Source: Bog-473 sp963755375
Lineage (GTDB): Bacteria > Actinomycetota > Acidimicrobiia > Acidimicrobiales > RAAP-2
Assembly: GCA_963755375.1 (NCBI GenBank)
Contig: CAVWKG010000016.1
Span: forward strand, 1,426,001-1,490,000
Direction of reading: 5' to 3'
DNA length: 64,000 nucleotides
The first letter of the stretch is position 1. The number at the start of each line of letters is the position of its first letter. Under the pieces are notes generated by a model. The model was not told the DNA's origin. It did not search any database and worked only from the letters and a program-made list of their open reading frames with translations. A program made the position numbers and the translations under genes. Of the stretch, positions 8,600 to 16,790 are shown piece by piece.

Positions 8600-8758
8600 G
8601 ACATTGGTCCTGAACGTACACTGCGGTCACTTAGAAGACCACAGAATGGTGCACAGTGATGGCCACACCCCAGCGGCATCGGAGGCTTCGTCGTCCCAGT
8701 GACACGAGCACGACAGGACCTGGTGATACACACCTGACGGGGAGAGCGGTGACACGAC

Positions 8759-10114
8759 GTGGGTGACTCGACTCGAACCTCTCCGGCTCGGGCCCGAGTT
8801 CTCGCCCTTCTTTCGCTCGTCACGGTCCTGCTCCTCGCAGTCGCGGTGATCGGCTTCCTGGTCCGCAACGGCGTGTACATCGCTCTCGGTGCGGCCGGGT
8901 TCGCGCTCGGCATCGCCGGAGGGTGGTGGACCATCTCAAAGCGCCCCCCTCGCCGCTGGTACGGCATCATCGGGATGATCGCGAGCGCAGCCCTCCTGGT
9001 CGCCGCTCTGTTGGGGGCTGGGGCTGAGGATTGGGAGTCCTTCGTCCGAGCGCTCATCTGCTTAGCGCTCCTCGCCACAGGCGTTCTGGCGGCGCGGGCG
9101 GCGTTGGCTGCCAGCCTCCGGACCACCGCCGCCGCTCGGGTGCACCGGGCGAGACCGCCGCTGTACCCGGTTCTCCTCTGCAACCCGTGGTCGGGTGGCG
9201 GCAAGGTCGAGAGGTTTGGATTGGTGGAGCTGGCCACTTCGCTCGGGGTTCAGACCGTGATGCTCGACCACGGGCTCGACCTCGCCGAGCTCGCTCGAGA
9301 CGCCATCGCCAGGGGTGCCGACTGCCTGGGGATGGCCGGTGGAGATGGCTCACAGGCATTGGTCGCCTCCATCGCCGTGGAGCATGATCTCCCCTTCGTC
9401 TGTGTGGCCGCCGGGACGCGCAACCACTTCGCCCTCGACCTCGGACTGGATCGCGCCAACCCCCGCCAGAGCGTGTACGCCTTCCGCGATGCCATCGAGC
9501 GCCGGGTCGACTACGCGACGGTGAACGACCGGTTCTTCGTCAACAACGTCTCCCTCGGCGTCTACGCCACCATCGTCCAGCAAGAGGGCTATCGAGAGGC
9601 GAAGGCGGCCACGACGCGGCTGCTGCTCCCCGAGCTGCTGGGCGACACCACGGAGCCCTTCGATCTCTCTTTCGTGACGCCCGACGGCACCGAGGTAGAC
9701 GGGTCCTTTCTCATCATGGTGTCGAATGACCCCTACGTCCTCGCCGCGTCGCCCAGCACGTCCCAGCGTCTCCGACTCGACACGGGACGACTCGGCGTGT
9801 TTGCAGTCAAGGCGGCCACGGGCGCACAGGCGGCCGAGGTTGTCACCCTCGCCCTGGCAGGTCATGGAGCGCGTAGCAGCCACGCCTTCGAGTTCAGCTG
9901 TGAGAGATTCGAGATCAGATCTCGCTCGGGCACGGCGTATGCCGGCATCGATGGCGAGGCGCTCGAACTTGAGACGCCAATGACCTTTCGCAGCCATCCC
10001 GAGGGTCTGCGCATGCTCGTCCCCGAGGGCAACATCGAGATGGCGCTGAGGCGTCAGTCCCGCGGTGTGCATGTGCGCGACCTGGTACGGCTGGCCAGTG
10101 GCGCCCCCGGCTAG
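8759..10114 (+). CDS. Diacylglycerol-kinase-like lipid kinase with N-terminal membrane domain
   Basis: A 451-residue protein. Residues ~12-120 contain four hydrophobic helices. Residues ~140-450 form a DAGK_cat / YegS-type lipid kinase domain: phosphate-binding LLCNPWSGGGKVERFG, the nucleotide loop MAGGDGSQALVAS, AAGTRNHFALDLGLDR and VDYATVNDRFFVNNVSLGVYA are all family landmarks. It should phosphorylate diacylglycerol, a sphingoid base or another lipid alcohol with ATP at the inner membrane face. Start GTG 8759; 159 bases separate it from the divergent SulP gene. A nearby PAP2 phosphatase could catalyse the opposite step, though they are not in an operon. Confidence 0.88.
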   Translation: MGDSTRTSPARARVLALLSLVTVLLLAVAVIGFLVRNGVYIALGAAGFALGIAGGWWTISKRPPRRWYGIIGMIASAALLVAALLGAGAEDWESFVRALICLALLATGVLAARAALAASLRTTAAARVHRARPPLYPVLLCNPWSGGGKVERFGLVELATSLGVQTVMLDHGLDLAELARDAIARGADCLGMAGGDGSQALVASIAVEHDLPFVCVAAGTRNHFALDLGLDRANPRQSVYAFRDAIERRVDYATVNDRFFVNNVSLGVYATIVQQEGYREAKAATTRLLLPELLGDTTEPFDLSFVTPDGTEVDGSFLIMVSNDPYVLAASPSTSQRLRLDTGRLGVFAVKAATGAQAAEVVTLALAGHGARSSHAFEFSCERFEIRSRSGTAYAGIDGEALELETPMTFRSHPEGLRMLVPEGNIEMALRRQSRGVHVRDLVRLASGAPG

Positions 10115-10134
10115 TTGCCGTCTCAGATGCCGGG

Positions 10135-10932
10135 TCAGAAGCGCGACGGCACCTCTTGCGGGTGTGCGCGCGGCTCTCGGTAATCGCCCTTCTTCTGACG
10201 TGCCGGCAGGACGACGTGCGCCGCTTTCTCCTGCTCATAGGGAACCATGTCCAGGACGTGGCTGATGATGTTGAGGCGGGCCCGGCGTTTGTCGTCGGAG
10301 TTGGCTACGTACCAGGGTGCACTCTCGGTGTCCGTCGCGGTGAACATGGCGTCGCGTGCCCGGGAGTAGTCGTACCAACGGCCGTAGGAGTCGACGTCCA
10401 TCTGTGAGAGCTTCCAGGTCTTTCGGCCGTCATCGATGCGAGCAGTCAAGCGACGCGTCTGCTCGTCTTGGCTGACCTCGAGCCAGTACTTGAGCAGGAT
10501 GACTCCGGAGTCGATGATGGCCTGCTCGACGAGGGGAACGAGCTCGAGAAACCGTGCCGACTCCTCGGGGGTGCAAAATCCCATGACCGGCTCGACTCCG
10601 GCGCGGTTGTACCAGCTTCGATCGAAGATCACGACTTCACCACCGGCTGGGAGGTGGGGGACGTAGCGCTGGAGGTACATCTGTGAGCGCTCGCGCTCGT
10701 TCGGGGCAGGCAGTGCCACGACCCGAAAGACCCGGGGGCTGACCCGCTCGGTGAGCCGCTTGATGACGCCGCCCTTTCCCGCGGTGTCGCGGCCCTCGAA
10801 CACGATGCACACCTTGGCGTGCTCTTCGACGATCCAGCGTTGCATCTGCACGAGTTCGACCTGCAGACGCCGGAGTTCCTCCTCGTACTCCTTGCGACGT
10901 AGCCGGGTCACTGGCTCTCCGCTCTCTCGCAT
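10135..10932 (-). CDS. ppk2: Polyphosphate kinase 2 family protein
   Basis: A 265-residue PPK2 using polyphosphate to phosphorylate nucleotides. Walker A is GRDTAGKGG (residues 47-55), Walker B is VIFDRSWYNR, and the lid region carries RRLTARIDDGRKTWKLSQMD. The length and single domain fit class I PPK2 (nucleoside diphosphate phosphorylation), but class cannot be fixed by eye. The start is taken as ATG 10932 (MRESGEPV), which lies 10 bases beyond the stop of the P-type ATPase gene, so the two are probably cotranscribed. Pairing an ion-pumping ATPase with a polyphosphate-driven ATP/GTP regenerating enzyme makes metabolic sense under energy stress; this is inference. Confidence 0.92.
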   Translation of the reverse strand: MRESGEPVTRLRRKEYEEELRRLQVELVQMQRWIVEEHAKVCIVFEGRDTAGKGGVIKRLTERVSPRVFRVVALPAPNERERSQMYLQRYVPHLPAGGEVVIFDRSWYNRAGVEPVMGFCTPEESARFLELVPLVEQAIIDSGVILLKYWLEVSQDEQTRRLTARIDDGRKTWKLSQMDVDSYGRWYDYSRARDAMFTATDTESAPWYVANSDDKRRARLNIISHVLDMVPYEQEKAAHVVLPARQKKGDYREPRAHPQEVPSRF

Positions 10933-10942
10933 TACGACCGCC

Positions 10943-13702
10943 TCATGCGCGCACACCGTCGGGGATCTCAAGGAGGGCAGGCGAAGACGTGCCCTCGTGG
11001 CGTCGGGCCACGAACTTGCCCAACTCCCAGGCGATGAAGAGACCGACGGCGGGAACGAGCGCCCAGCCGAACTCGCGCACGTTGAGGTCGGTCGTGTCGA
11101 GCAGGCGACGCAAGGCATCCATCTGCGTGATCAAGACGGCCAAGATCACCTCGGCGATCAAGGCCCGGTTCATCTGCTTGGAGTCGAAGGTGGCGGTAGT
11201 GAGGATTGTCCCGGTCTCCGAACGACATTCGAGGGCCGCCACGATCAGACAGAAGGCGAAGGTCGTGAAAGCGATCGAGTTGCCCACCGCCTCGGAGTGG
11301 AAGTGCTTGGTCCCAAGTTCGATCATCGTGAGTAGACCAACGGTGATCACCAGACCGGCGGACCCGACCGTGACCATCAGGCGAGGGGTGAGGACGGACT
11401 CACCTCGGGGCTTTGGGACCCGGTCCATGAGCCCAGGGGTCTCAAGGTCGAAGCCGAGGGCGAAACCGAAGGCGGCGTTCACGAAGAAATGGATCCACAG
11501 CACCTGGGCCGGGTTGAAAGGCGCCCCAGCGGCGATGTTGAAGAGGGAGGCTCCCAGGAATGTGAGAACGAAGACGACAAGCAGGACGAGGACGAAGCGG
11601 ATGTACTTGGTGAGGTTGTCGAAGATCTTGCGGCCCTGCTCGACCGCATAGACGATGGTCGCGAAGTTGTCGTCGGAGAGGATCATCCGCCCGGCGTTTT
11701 TCGCCACCTCTGTGCCACTTCCCATGGCGATCCCGATGTCGGCCGCCTTGATCGCCGGTGCGTCGTTGACGCCGTCGCCGGTCATGGCCACGACGTCGCC
11801 CTTCGCCTTGAGAGTGTCGACGAGGAGCACCTTGTGCTCAGGGGCGACCCGGCCGACCACACCGATGTCGTCGATTCGGGCCAGGCGCTCGGTCTCGGAC
11901 ATGGCGGCGAAGTCTGCTCCCAAGATGGCCACGCCGCCGATCCCGACCTGCTCGGCGATGGCGGCCCCGGTGGTGACGTCGTCGCCGGTGATCATCCGGA
12001 CCCGGATGTGGGCCGCCTCGGCTTCCGCCACCGCCGCCTTGGACTCGGGCCGGGGCGGGTCGACCATCCCGACGAGGGCGGTCATCTGGAGTTCTTGGAC
12101 GTGGGCCAGCAAGTCCCCGCGCGGGTCGAACCCGACGAGGTCGAGGTCACGCTGCGCGGCGGCCATCACCCGCTGTCCGGCCCCGGCCATGCGCTCGACG
12201 TTGGCCTGCGCCCGGGACCCAAGTTCCTCATCCCACGGGATCGAAGTGCCCGCCGACAGCGCCGTCGTAGCCCGCTCTATGACGGCGGGCGCTGCGCCCT
12301 TCACGAAACAGCGCACGACGAAGCGGCCATCGACGTTGACCCGATGAAAGGTGGCCATCAGCTTGTAGGTGGGGTCGAAGGGCAGTGTGGCCAAGCGGGG
12401 CAGCGCCTCGCGGGTGCCCTCGATGTCGACTCCGGCCTTGTGGCCGAGCACGAGCAGCGCGCCCTCGGTCGGGTCTCCAACCACTTCTCCGTCGACCAGC
12501 TTGGCATCGTTGGCAATCAGGAAGGGCACAAGGGCCTCTTCGATCGTGTCGGTCTTTCCGGCGACATGCTCGACATGGCCGTCGAGGCTGTACCCCGACC
12601 CGGTGATGGTATAGCGATCGGCCGGATCGAGCACCTCGACGGCCGTCATCTGGTTCAAAGTCAAGGTGCCGGTCTTGTCCGTGTTGATGGCAGAGGTGAA
12701 ACCGAGCGTCTCGACGGCAGGGAGCTCTTTGACCAAGGCGTTTCGTTTGGCAAGCTCGACGCTGCCGAGCGACAAGATGACCTGGGTCACGGTCGGCAGC
12801 GCCTCTGGGATCGCTGCGATGGCGAGCGAGACAGCGGCGACAAAGAGGACGTCCCATGCCTCGTTGCGGGCTCGCCCCAAGACGAACATCACGACCATGG
12901 TCAAGCCGGCGGCAGCCACGATCCACAGCGTGAGAGTGTTCAGCTCTTTCGTGAGGGGCGACTGCTCGGCCTCGGTGGCCGACAGCATCCCTGAGATCTT
13001 CCCCATCTCGGACCCAGCTGCGGATGCGGTGACGATCATCACGCCGCTGCCGTGTGTGACCGGGGTGTTCATGAAGGCCATGTTCACCTGGTCACCCGGT
13101 GCCAGGGCCCCCCTGGAGAGGGTGGAGGCTTCCTTTTGCGCCGGGACGCTCTCACCGGTGAGCGCGGACTCGTCGATCTGCAGCGCGGTCGCCGAAATAA
13201 TGCGTCCATCGGCCGGGACCTCGTCGCCAGCGGCCAGGAGGATGATGTCGCCGACGACGACCTCTTCGGCGGGGATCTCGAGTTCGGATCCGCCGCGGCG
13301 CACCCGGGCCGTGATTTTCATCATCGACTTGAGCGCGTTCATGGCGCTCTCCGCCTTGCCCTCCTGGCGTAGTCCCACAACCGCATTAAGGAGGGTCAGG
13401 GCAACGAGCAAGATTGCGGTGTTCCACTCGCCCACGGCAGCGGACACGATGGCCGCGCCAATCAAGATCAGCTGCATGTACGTGCGGTACTGGTCGATGA
13501 AGCGGAGCCACTCAGGCTTGGCCTTCTCCTCGGGGAGTGCATTGGGACCGTGCGCGCTCAACAACGCAGCCGCCCGCTCGGGGCTGTGGCCGACCGCTGC
13601 GTCCACCCCGAGCGCCGATGCCACCTGGGTGCCAGCAAGCGCGTACCAGAGCACCGCGCTCCCTCCCGAACCGGCGCTCTGACCTGAAGCAACCTGCGTC
13701 AT
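10943..13702 (-). CDS. P-type cation-transporting ATPase (P2-type)
   Basis: A 919-residue pump. Landmarks: an N-terminal cation-ATPase domain (SPERAAALLSAHGPNALPEE, ~40-60), actuator motif LTGES (181-185), membrane motif IPEALPT (298-304), phosphorylation site DKTGTLT with Asp342, nucleotide-binding KGAAPAVIERA, hinge TGDGVNDAPAIKAADIGIAM, and C-terminal helices of the Cation_ATPase_C type. The domain order matches calcium/sodium/proton P2 pumps rather than heavy-metal P1B pumps (no CPx motif). PEALP in place of the PEGLP of calcium pumps leaves ion specificity open. Start ATG 13702; ppk2 follows 10 bases downstream. Confidence 0.92.
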   Translation of the reverse strand: MTQVASGQSAGSGGSAVLWYALAGTQVASALGVDAAVGHSPERAAALLSAHGPNALPEEKAKPEWLRFIDQYRTYMQLILIGAAIVSAAVGEWNTAILLVALTLLNAVVGLRQEGKAESAMNALKSMMKITARVRRGGSELEIPAEEVVVGDIILLAAGDEVPADGRIISATALQIDESALTGESVPAQKEASTLSRGALAPGDQVNMAFMNTPVTHGSGVMIVTASAAGSEMGKISGMLSATEAEQSPLTKELNTLTLWIVAAAGLTMVVMFVLGRARNEAWDVLFVAAVSLAIAAIPEALPTVTQVILSLGSVELAKRNALVKELPAVETLGFTSAINTDKTGTLTLNQMTAVEVLDPADRYTITGSGYSLDGHVEHVAGKTDTIEEALVPFLIANDAKLVDGEVVGDPTEGALLVLGHKAGVDIEGTREALPRLATLPFDPTYKLMATFHRVNVDGRFVVRCFVKGAAPAVIERATTALSAGTSIPWDEELGSRAQANVERMAGAGQRVMAAAQRDLDLVGFDPRGDLLAHVQELQMTALVGMVDPPRPESKAAVAEAEAAHIRVRMITGDDVTTGAAIAEQVGIGGVAILGADFAAMSETERLARIDDIGVVGRVAPEHKVLLVDTLKAKGDVVAMTGDGVNDAPAIKAADIGIAMGSGTEVAKNAGRMILSDDNFATIVYAVEQGRKIFDNLTKYIRFVLVLLVVFVLTFLGASLFNIAAGAPFNPAQVLWIHFFVNAAFGFALGFDLETPGLMDRVPKPRGESVLTPRLMVTVGSAGLVITVGLLTMIELGTKHFHSEAVGNSIAFTTFAFCLIVAALECRSETGTILTTATFDSKQMNRALIAEVILAVLITQMDALRRLLDTTDLNVREFGWALVPAVGLFIAWELGKFVARRHEGTSSPALLEIPDGVRA

Positions 13703-13736
13703 GACCCGAGTGTGGCCATCTGGGTTGTGGCGAGAC

Positions 13737-14270
13737 CTAGGACTTCTGCGCCTCGGCGGCGTCGGCTTCGATCTCCTTCTGGTCCGCCTTGAGCTGCTTC
13801 TCCTCGATTTTGTGCGCCCGCTTCATGGCGGAGCGGACCTTGGCCTCCATGTCTGAGACGCCGACGACGACCAGGCCGGCCTCACCTTCGTCGAGGGATT
13901 CGCCCAGGTCTTTGAGGTCACCACGACTCATGCCCGCCGCAGCGTGCCCGGCGAGCGCGCCGAGCAACGCGCCCGCGCCGGTCGTGCCCAACAAAAGGCC
14001 CCCGCCGATGGCCGCCGCTGGGAACAAGACGATCACCAAACCCGTGGCTAACCCGACCCCACCGCCCAGCACGCCGCCGACGCGCGTCGGGGTCTCGTGC
14101 TTCTTGACGATCCTGACCTTGCCCTTGAGGTCCCGCTCAATGACGGCCGCATCGTAGGCGTCGACCAGGTTGGCCTCGGTGTGGAGCTCCTTGATGAGCT
14201 CGTAGTCTGCGAGCGCGTCTGCGGCATCGCCGTAGACGCCGCAGTACACCAAGAGGGTATCGATAGGCAT
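13737..14270 (-). CDS. DUF1269 family membrane protein
   Basis: A 177-residue protein. The N-terminal ~70 residues form an alpha/beta domain (DTLLVYCGVYGDAADALADY) of the DUF1269 type. Two glycine-rich hydrophobic segments (VGGVLGGGVGLATGLVIVLF and AAIGGGLLLGTTGAGALLGA) follow, then LGESLDEGEAGLVVVGVSD and a Lys/Glu/Ala-rich C-terminal coiled tail. Function of the family is unknown; members often sit beside stress and small membrane proteins. ATG 14270 has GAGG at good distance, and the leader carries two 19-bp repeats (separate entry). Confidence 0.85.
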   Translation of the reverse strand: MPIDTLLVYCGVYGDAADALADYELIKELHTEANLVDAYDAAVIERDLKGKVRIVKKHETPTRVGGVLGGGVGLATGLVIVLFPAAAIGGGLLLGTTGAGALLGALAGHAAAGMSRGDLKDLGESLDEGEAGLVVVGVSDMEAKVRSAMKRAHKIEEKQLKADQKEIEADAAEAQKS

Positions 14271-14282
14271 ATCAGTGCTCCT

Positions 14283-14320
14283 CTGAGATTTGAGTGCTGC
14301 TCTCAGATTTGAGTGCGGCT
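14283..14320. repeat. Two 19-bp direct repeats in the DUF1269 leader
   Basis: Copies at 14283-14301 and 14302-14320 agree at 17 of 19 positions; the second contains the inverted repeat CTCA-GATT-TGAG. They end 12 bases upstream of the DUF1269 start codon and cover its likely ribosome-binding/operator zone. They could be tandem regulator sites or a simple duplication. Confidence 0.5.
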
Positions 14321-14341
14321 CAGGGCAAGATGCAAGTGCGC

Positions 14342-14755
14342 TTAGATGCGGCTCAGCTCTTGTGGACTGAGAGTCGCCTCAACCGGGCCGCCGTAGGCGG
14401 CGAGCGCATAGATCACAATCACTCCGAGCGCGATGTAGGTCAACGACCAGATCGGGTAGTAGGGCATCCACCAGATGGCGCTGATGGCGCCGATGGCCCC
14501 AGCCGCGATGCCGACCCAACGGCCCATCTGGGATCGTCCCATGACCGCCAAGCCACAGAGGATCAAGATGATGCCGACGACCAAGTAGACCCAGCCGTAG
14601 GTCTTGAGGCTGGTGCCGAAGATGGCGTCTTCGAGTTTTTGGGGAACGGCTCCGTGATAGCGGAAGGCCCAGATCGCATCGAAGATGCGCATGATGCCGG
14701 CCACTCCCAGCACGATGGCCGCAAACAAGATCCAGCCGTGACCCCGGTCGTTCAT
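14342..14755 (-). CDS. DUF7144-type small membrane protein
   Basis: A 137-residue protein with four membrane helices: GWILFAAIVLGVAGIMRIFD, YGWVYLVVGIILILCGLAVM, RWVGIAAGAIGAISAIWWMP and WSLTYIALGVIVIYALAAYG. The closing YYPIWSLTYIALGVIVIYAL and the second-helix/third-helix junction GRSQMGRWVGI match the actinobacterial DUF7144 pattern. No catalytic residues. ATG 14755 is chosen because upstream codons in frame are polar and unconserved-looking. A perfect 14-bp palindrome lies 66 bases upstream. Confidence 0.75.
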   Translation of the reverse strand: MNDRGHGWILFAAIVLGVAGIMRIFDAIWAFRYHGAVPQKLEDAIFGTSLKTYGWVYLVVGIILILCGLAVMGRSQMGRWVGIAAGAIGAISAIWWMPYYPIWSLTYIALGVIVIYALAAYGGPVEATLSPQELSRI

Positions 14756-14820
14756 GGTGCACCCCACTCGGACGTGCCCGGCACTGACGAGCTGCCAGGC
14801 CCCATTTGGTACCTCCAGTG

Positions 14821-14834
14821 CAGGTATATACCTG
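14821..14834. promoter_or_regulatory. Perfect palindrome CAGGTATATACCTG
   Basis: A 14-bp perfect dyad in the 254-bp region between the leftward DUF7144 gene and the rightward PLDc_N/SHOCT gene. Its AT-rich centre stands out from the GC-rich surroundings, and its location fits a shared operator. The cognate regulator is not identifiable in the window. Confidence 0.45.
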
Positions 14835-15009
14835 AGCGCTCCCCAATGGAAGAGGATGGATAAACGATGGGATCGAGTCATCGTTCGTAAGGTCGACCGA
14901 AAGGTTCGATTCTGGGGAGAGCCTGGGAGCACCGACCCCTAGCAAATTCTGTAATCTGAGGACTACGGCCCGGGCACCGGGCAGAGCCACGGGTGCGGAG
15001 GAGAGGGCC

Positions 15010-15414
15010 ATGCTTGCGTACGACTACCCGCTGGGCGGTGTGTTCCTGTCGATGCTCTACTTCTTCTTGTTCTTCATCTGGATCTGGATCCTCATTACCG
15101 TCTTCATGGACATCTTCCGCAGCCCTGACCTCAACGGTTGGATCAAGGCCCTGTGGAGCATCTTCGTGATCATCCTCCCGTTCCTTGGCGTCTTCATCTA
15201 CCTGATCGCCCGGGGAGGAAAGATGCAGGAGCGCAAGCTTCAAGACGCCGCCCAGCAGAAGCAGGCTTTCGACTCCTACGTGCGTGAGACTGCCGGGAGT
15301 TCGGGCGGCGACGTCACGTCCCAACTCACCGAGCTGGCTAACTTGAAGGCCCAAGGTGTGCTCACTGACGCTGAGTTCGAGTCACAAAAGGCCAAGGTTC
15401 TGGCTGCCAGCTGA
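15010..15414 (+). CDS. PLDc_N-type membrane protein with C-terminal SHOCT domain
   Basis: A 134-residue protein. Two long hydrophobic helices (LSMLYFFLFFIWIWILITVF and IKALWSIFVIILPFLGVFIY) around the loop MDIFRSPDLNG form the phospholipase-D-nuclease N-terminal-like membrane module; no phospholipase domain is attached. After a polar Gln/Lys helix, the last ~30 residues are a SHOCT motif (QLTELANLKAQGVLTDAEFE, then QKAKVLAAS), a short amphipathic oligomerisation module. ATG 15010 follows a strong GGAGGAGAGG site. It starts a rightward run of three small genes. Likely a membrane-associated assembly factor; function unknown. Confidence 0.85.
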   Translation: MLAYDYPLGGVFLSMLYFFLFFIWIWILITVFMDIFRSPDLNGWIKALWSIFVIILPFLGVFIYLIARGGKMQERKLQDAAQQKQAFDSYVRETAGSSGGDVTSQLTELANLKAQGVLTDAEFESQKAKVLAAS

Positions 15415-15496
15415 TCGAGGAGGCAGCACCCCTCGGAGGCGTCCGAGGCACGACCCGCACGCACGCACTACCGCATTGGAGCGAATGGAGTGACAG

Positions 15497-15934
15497 ATGG
15501 CCGCTGAGAGCGAAACCCTGGGTCCGATCAGTTACCTGGTCGTCGAGTTCCCCGGGAGCAAGATGACCGGGGAAGGTCTGCCCATCTTGGTCGACCTCGT
15601 CGACCAAGGCGTGATCAGGATCTTGGACTTGGTCTTCGTGGCCAAGGGCCAAGACGGCTCTTTGGGAATCATCGCCCTCGCGGATCTGGACCATGACGGG
15701 ACGATCGATCTCGCCGTGTTCGAGGGTGTGTCTACGGGTCTCGTGAGCCAAGAGGATCTTGCCGATGCAGCACCGGTGATCGCGCCCGGGTCGTCTGCCG
15801 CCATCTTGATCTTCGAGAACCGCTGGGCGACGCCCTTCATCCAGGCCCTGCGCCGCGGCGAGGCCCAACTCGTTGCCGCTGGCTACATCCCGCAAACCGA
15901 TCTCGCTGCCGCGCTCGACGCGGCCGAAGCCTGA
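15497..15934 (+). CDS. DUF6325 family protein
   Basis: A 145-residue soluble alpha/beta protein. The pattern GPISYLVVEFPG, GLPILVDLVDQGVIRILDLV, SSAAILIFENRWATPFIQAL is that of the DUF6325 family. DUF1269 and DUF6325 share a similar first domain, and this cluster holds both. The next gene, a SHOCT protein, starts 12 bases downstream, so the two are cotranscribed. Acidic overall; no signal peptide. No biochemical role known. Confidence 0.8.
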   Translation: MAAESETLGPISYLVVEFPGSKMTGEGLPILVDLVDQGVIRILDLVFVAKGQDGSLGIIALADLDHDGTIDLAVFEGVSTGLVSQEDLADAAPVIAPGSSAAILIFENRWATPFIQALRRGEAQLVAAGYIPQTDLAAALDAAEA

Positions 15935-15946
15935 AAGGAGACCGAC

Positions 15947-16219
15947 ATGCCGCTTCTCCGAGGTATCGCTCGCACCGCAGCCATCGCTGGCACGGCCACT
16001 GCCGTGTCGAACCGCGTCTCGCGCCGCCAGCAAAATCGCTGGGCCCAACAAGAGGACCAGCAGTACGCCCAACAGCAGCAGCCCGCGCCACCTCCTCAGC
16101 CCGCGGCGCCGGCGAGGGACCCGGTCGCACAGCTCAAAGGACTCGCCGACCTCAAGTCGCAGGGGGTCCTCACCGAGGCCGAGTTCGACGCCCAGAAGGC
16201 GAAGATCCTGGCGTCCTGA
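15947..16219 (+). CDS. Small SHOCT-domain protein
   Basis: A 90-residue protein: an Ala/Thr-rich, weakly hydrophobic N-terminus (GIARTAAIAGTATAVSNRVS), a Gln/Pro-rich middle (QQQQPAPPPQPAAPA) and a C-terminal SHOCT motif (QLKGLADLKSQGVLTEAEFD, then AQKAKILAS) nearly identical in layout to that of the gene at 15010. This organisation is common beside DUF6325 genes in actinomycetes. AAAGGAG ahead of ATG 15947 gives a clear start. Probably interacts with the other SHOCT proteins; inference only. Confidence 0.85.
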   Translation: MPLLRGIARTAAIAGTATAVSNRVSRRQQNRWAQQEDQQYAQQQQPAPPPQPAAPARDPVAQLKGLADLKSQGVLTEAEFDAQKAKILAS

Positions 16220-16490
16220 ACACCTGGCCTAAGGCGGCCCCGGCCTTCCTTACCTGGCCCTGTCGTCGGTGTGAAGGCTCTTGCAGCGGTCCCAGCCTGT
16301 GGCGTACCTTCCCGGCGATGAGGGGACAGAGGAACGAGTGAACATGACGCTCTCGGCGACACGAGATGTTCCGCTGGCAGGGTTCGTTGTCACTGACATG
16401 TTGTGCAGCGGTCGAAGCGGAGTCATCGTCTGTAAGTCTCGCGGTGGGGGTGGGAATCCCCAGGCTTCCCCCGATGGCCTTCCAGGCGAC

Positions 16491-16766
16491 GAAGGGACCT
16501 TCTCGTTGTGCACGTTCCTCTACGCCGACGCACTCGCGCAGTCAGGTCGCCTCGAGGACGCCCGGCTGACTTTCTCCACGATGCTCACCTCCGCGAATCA
16601 TCTGGGTCTCTCTTCCGAAGAGATCGAGGCCTCCGGTGGACAGATCGGCAACTTCCCCGGAGCGTTCACCGACCTCGGGCTCATTGCCGGTGCGTTGAAG
16701 CTCGACCGACAGCTCGACAGCCGATCAGGCGGGCCGGTGCGTCCCGCCCGGCGGGTCGACCCGTAG
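16491..16766 (+). pseudogene. Glycoside hydrolase 15 C-terminal remnant
   Basis: The last ~90 codons encode the unmistakable end of a GH15 (glucoamylase/trehalase-like) catalytic barrel: EGTFSLCTFLYADALAQSGR, LEDARLTFSTMLTSANHLGL, SSEEIEASGGQIGNFPGAF, TDLGLIAGALKLDRQL. Full GH15 proteins are about 600 residues; the preceding ~500 residues, including the first catalytic Glu region, are absent in every frame upstream to 16220. The open frame extends back to 16281, but that part is not GH15-like. A second PGDEGT-encoding segment at ~16309 resembles the junction at ~16480. Deletion remnant. Confidence 0.75.
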
Positions 16767-16790
16767 ATCGACACCAGGGAGAAGAGACCC

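Noticed and set aside
12228..12926. Second-frame minus-strand ORF inside the P-type ATPase
   Set aside because: Arg/Gly-rich shadow without any domain.
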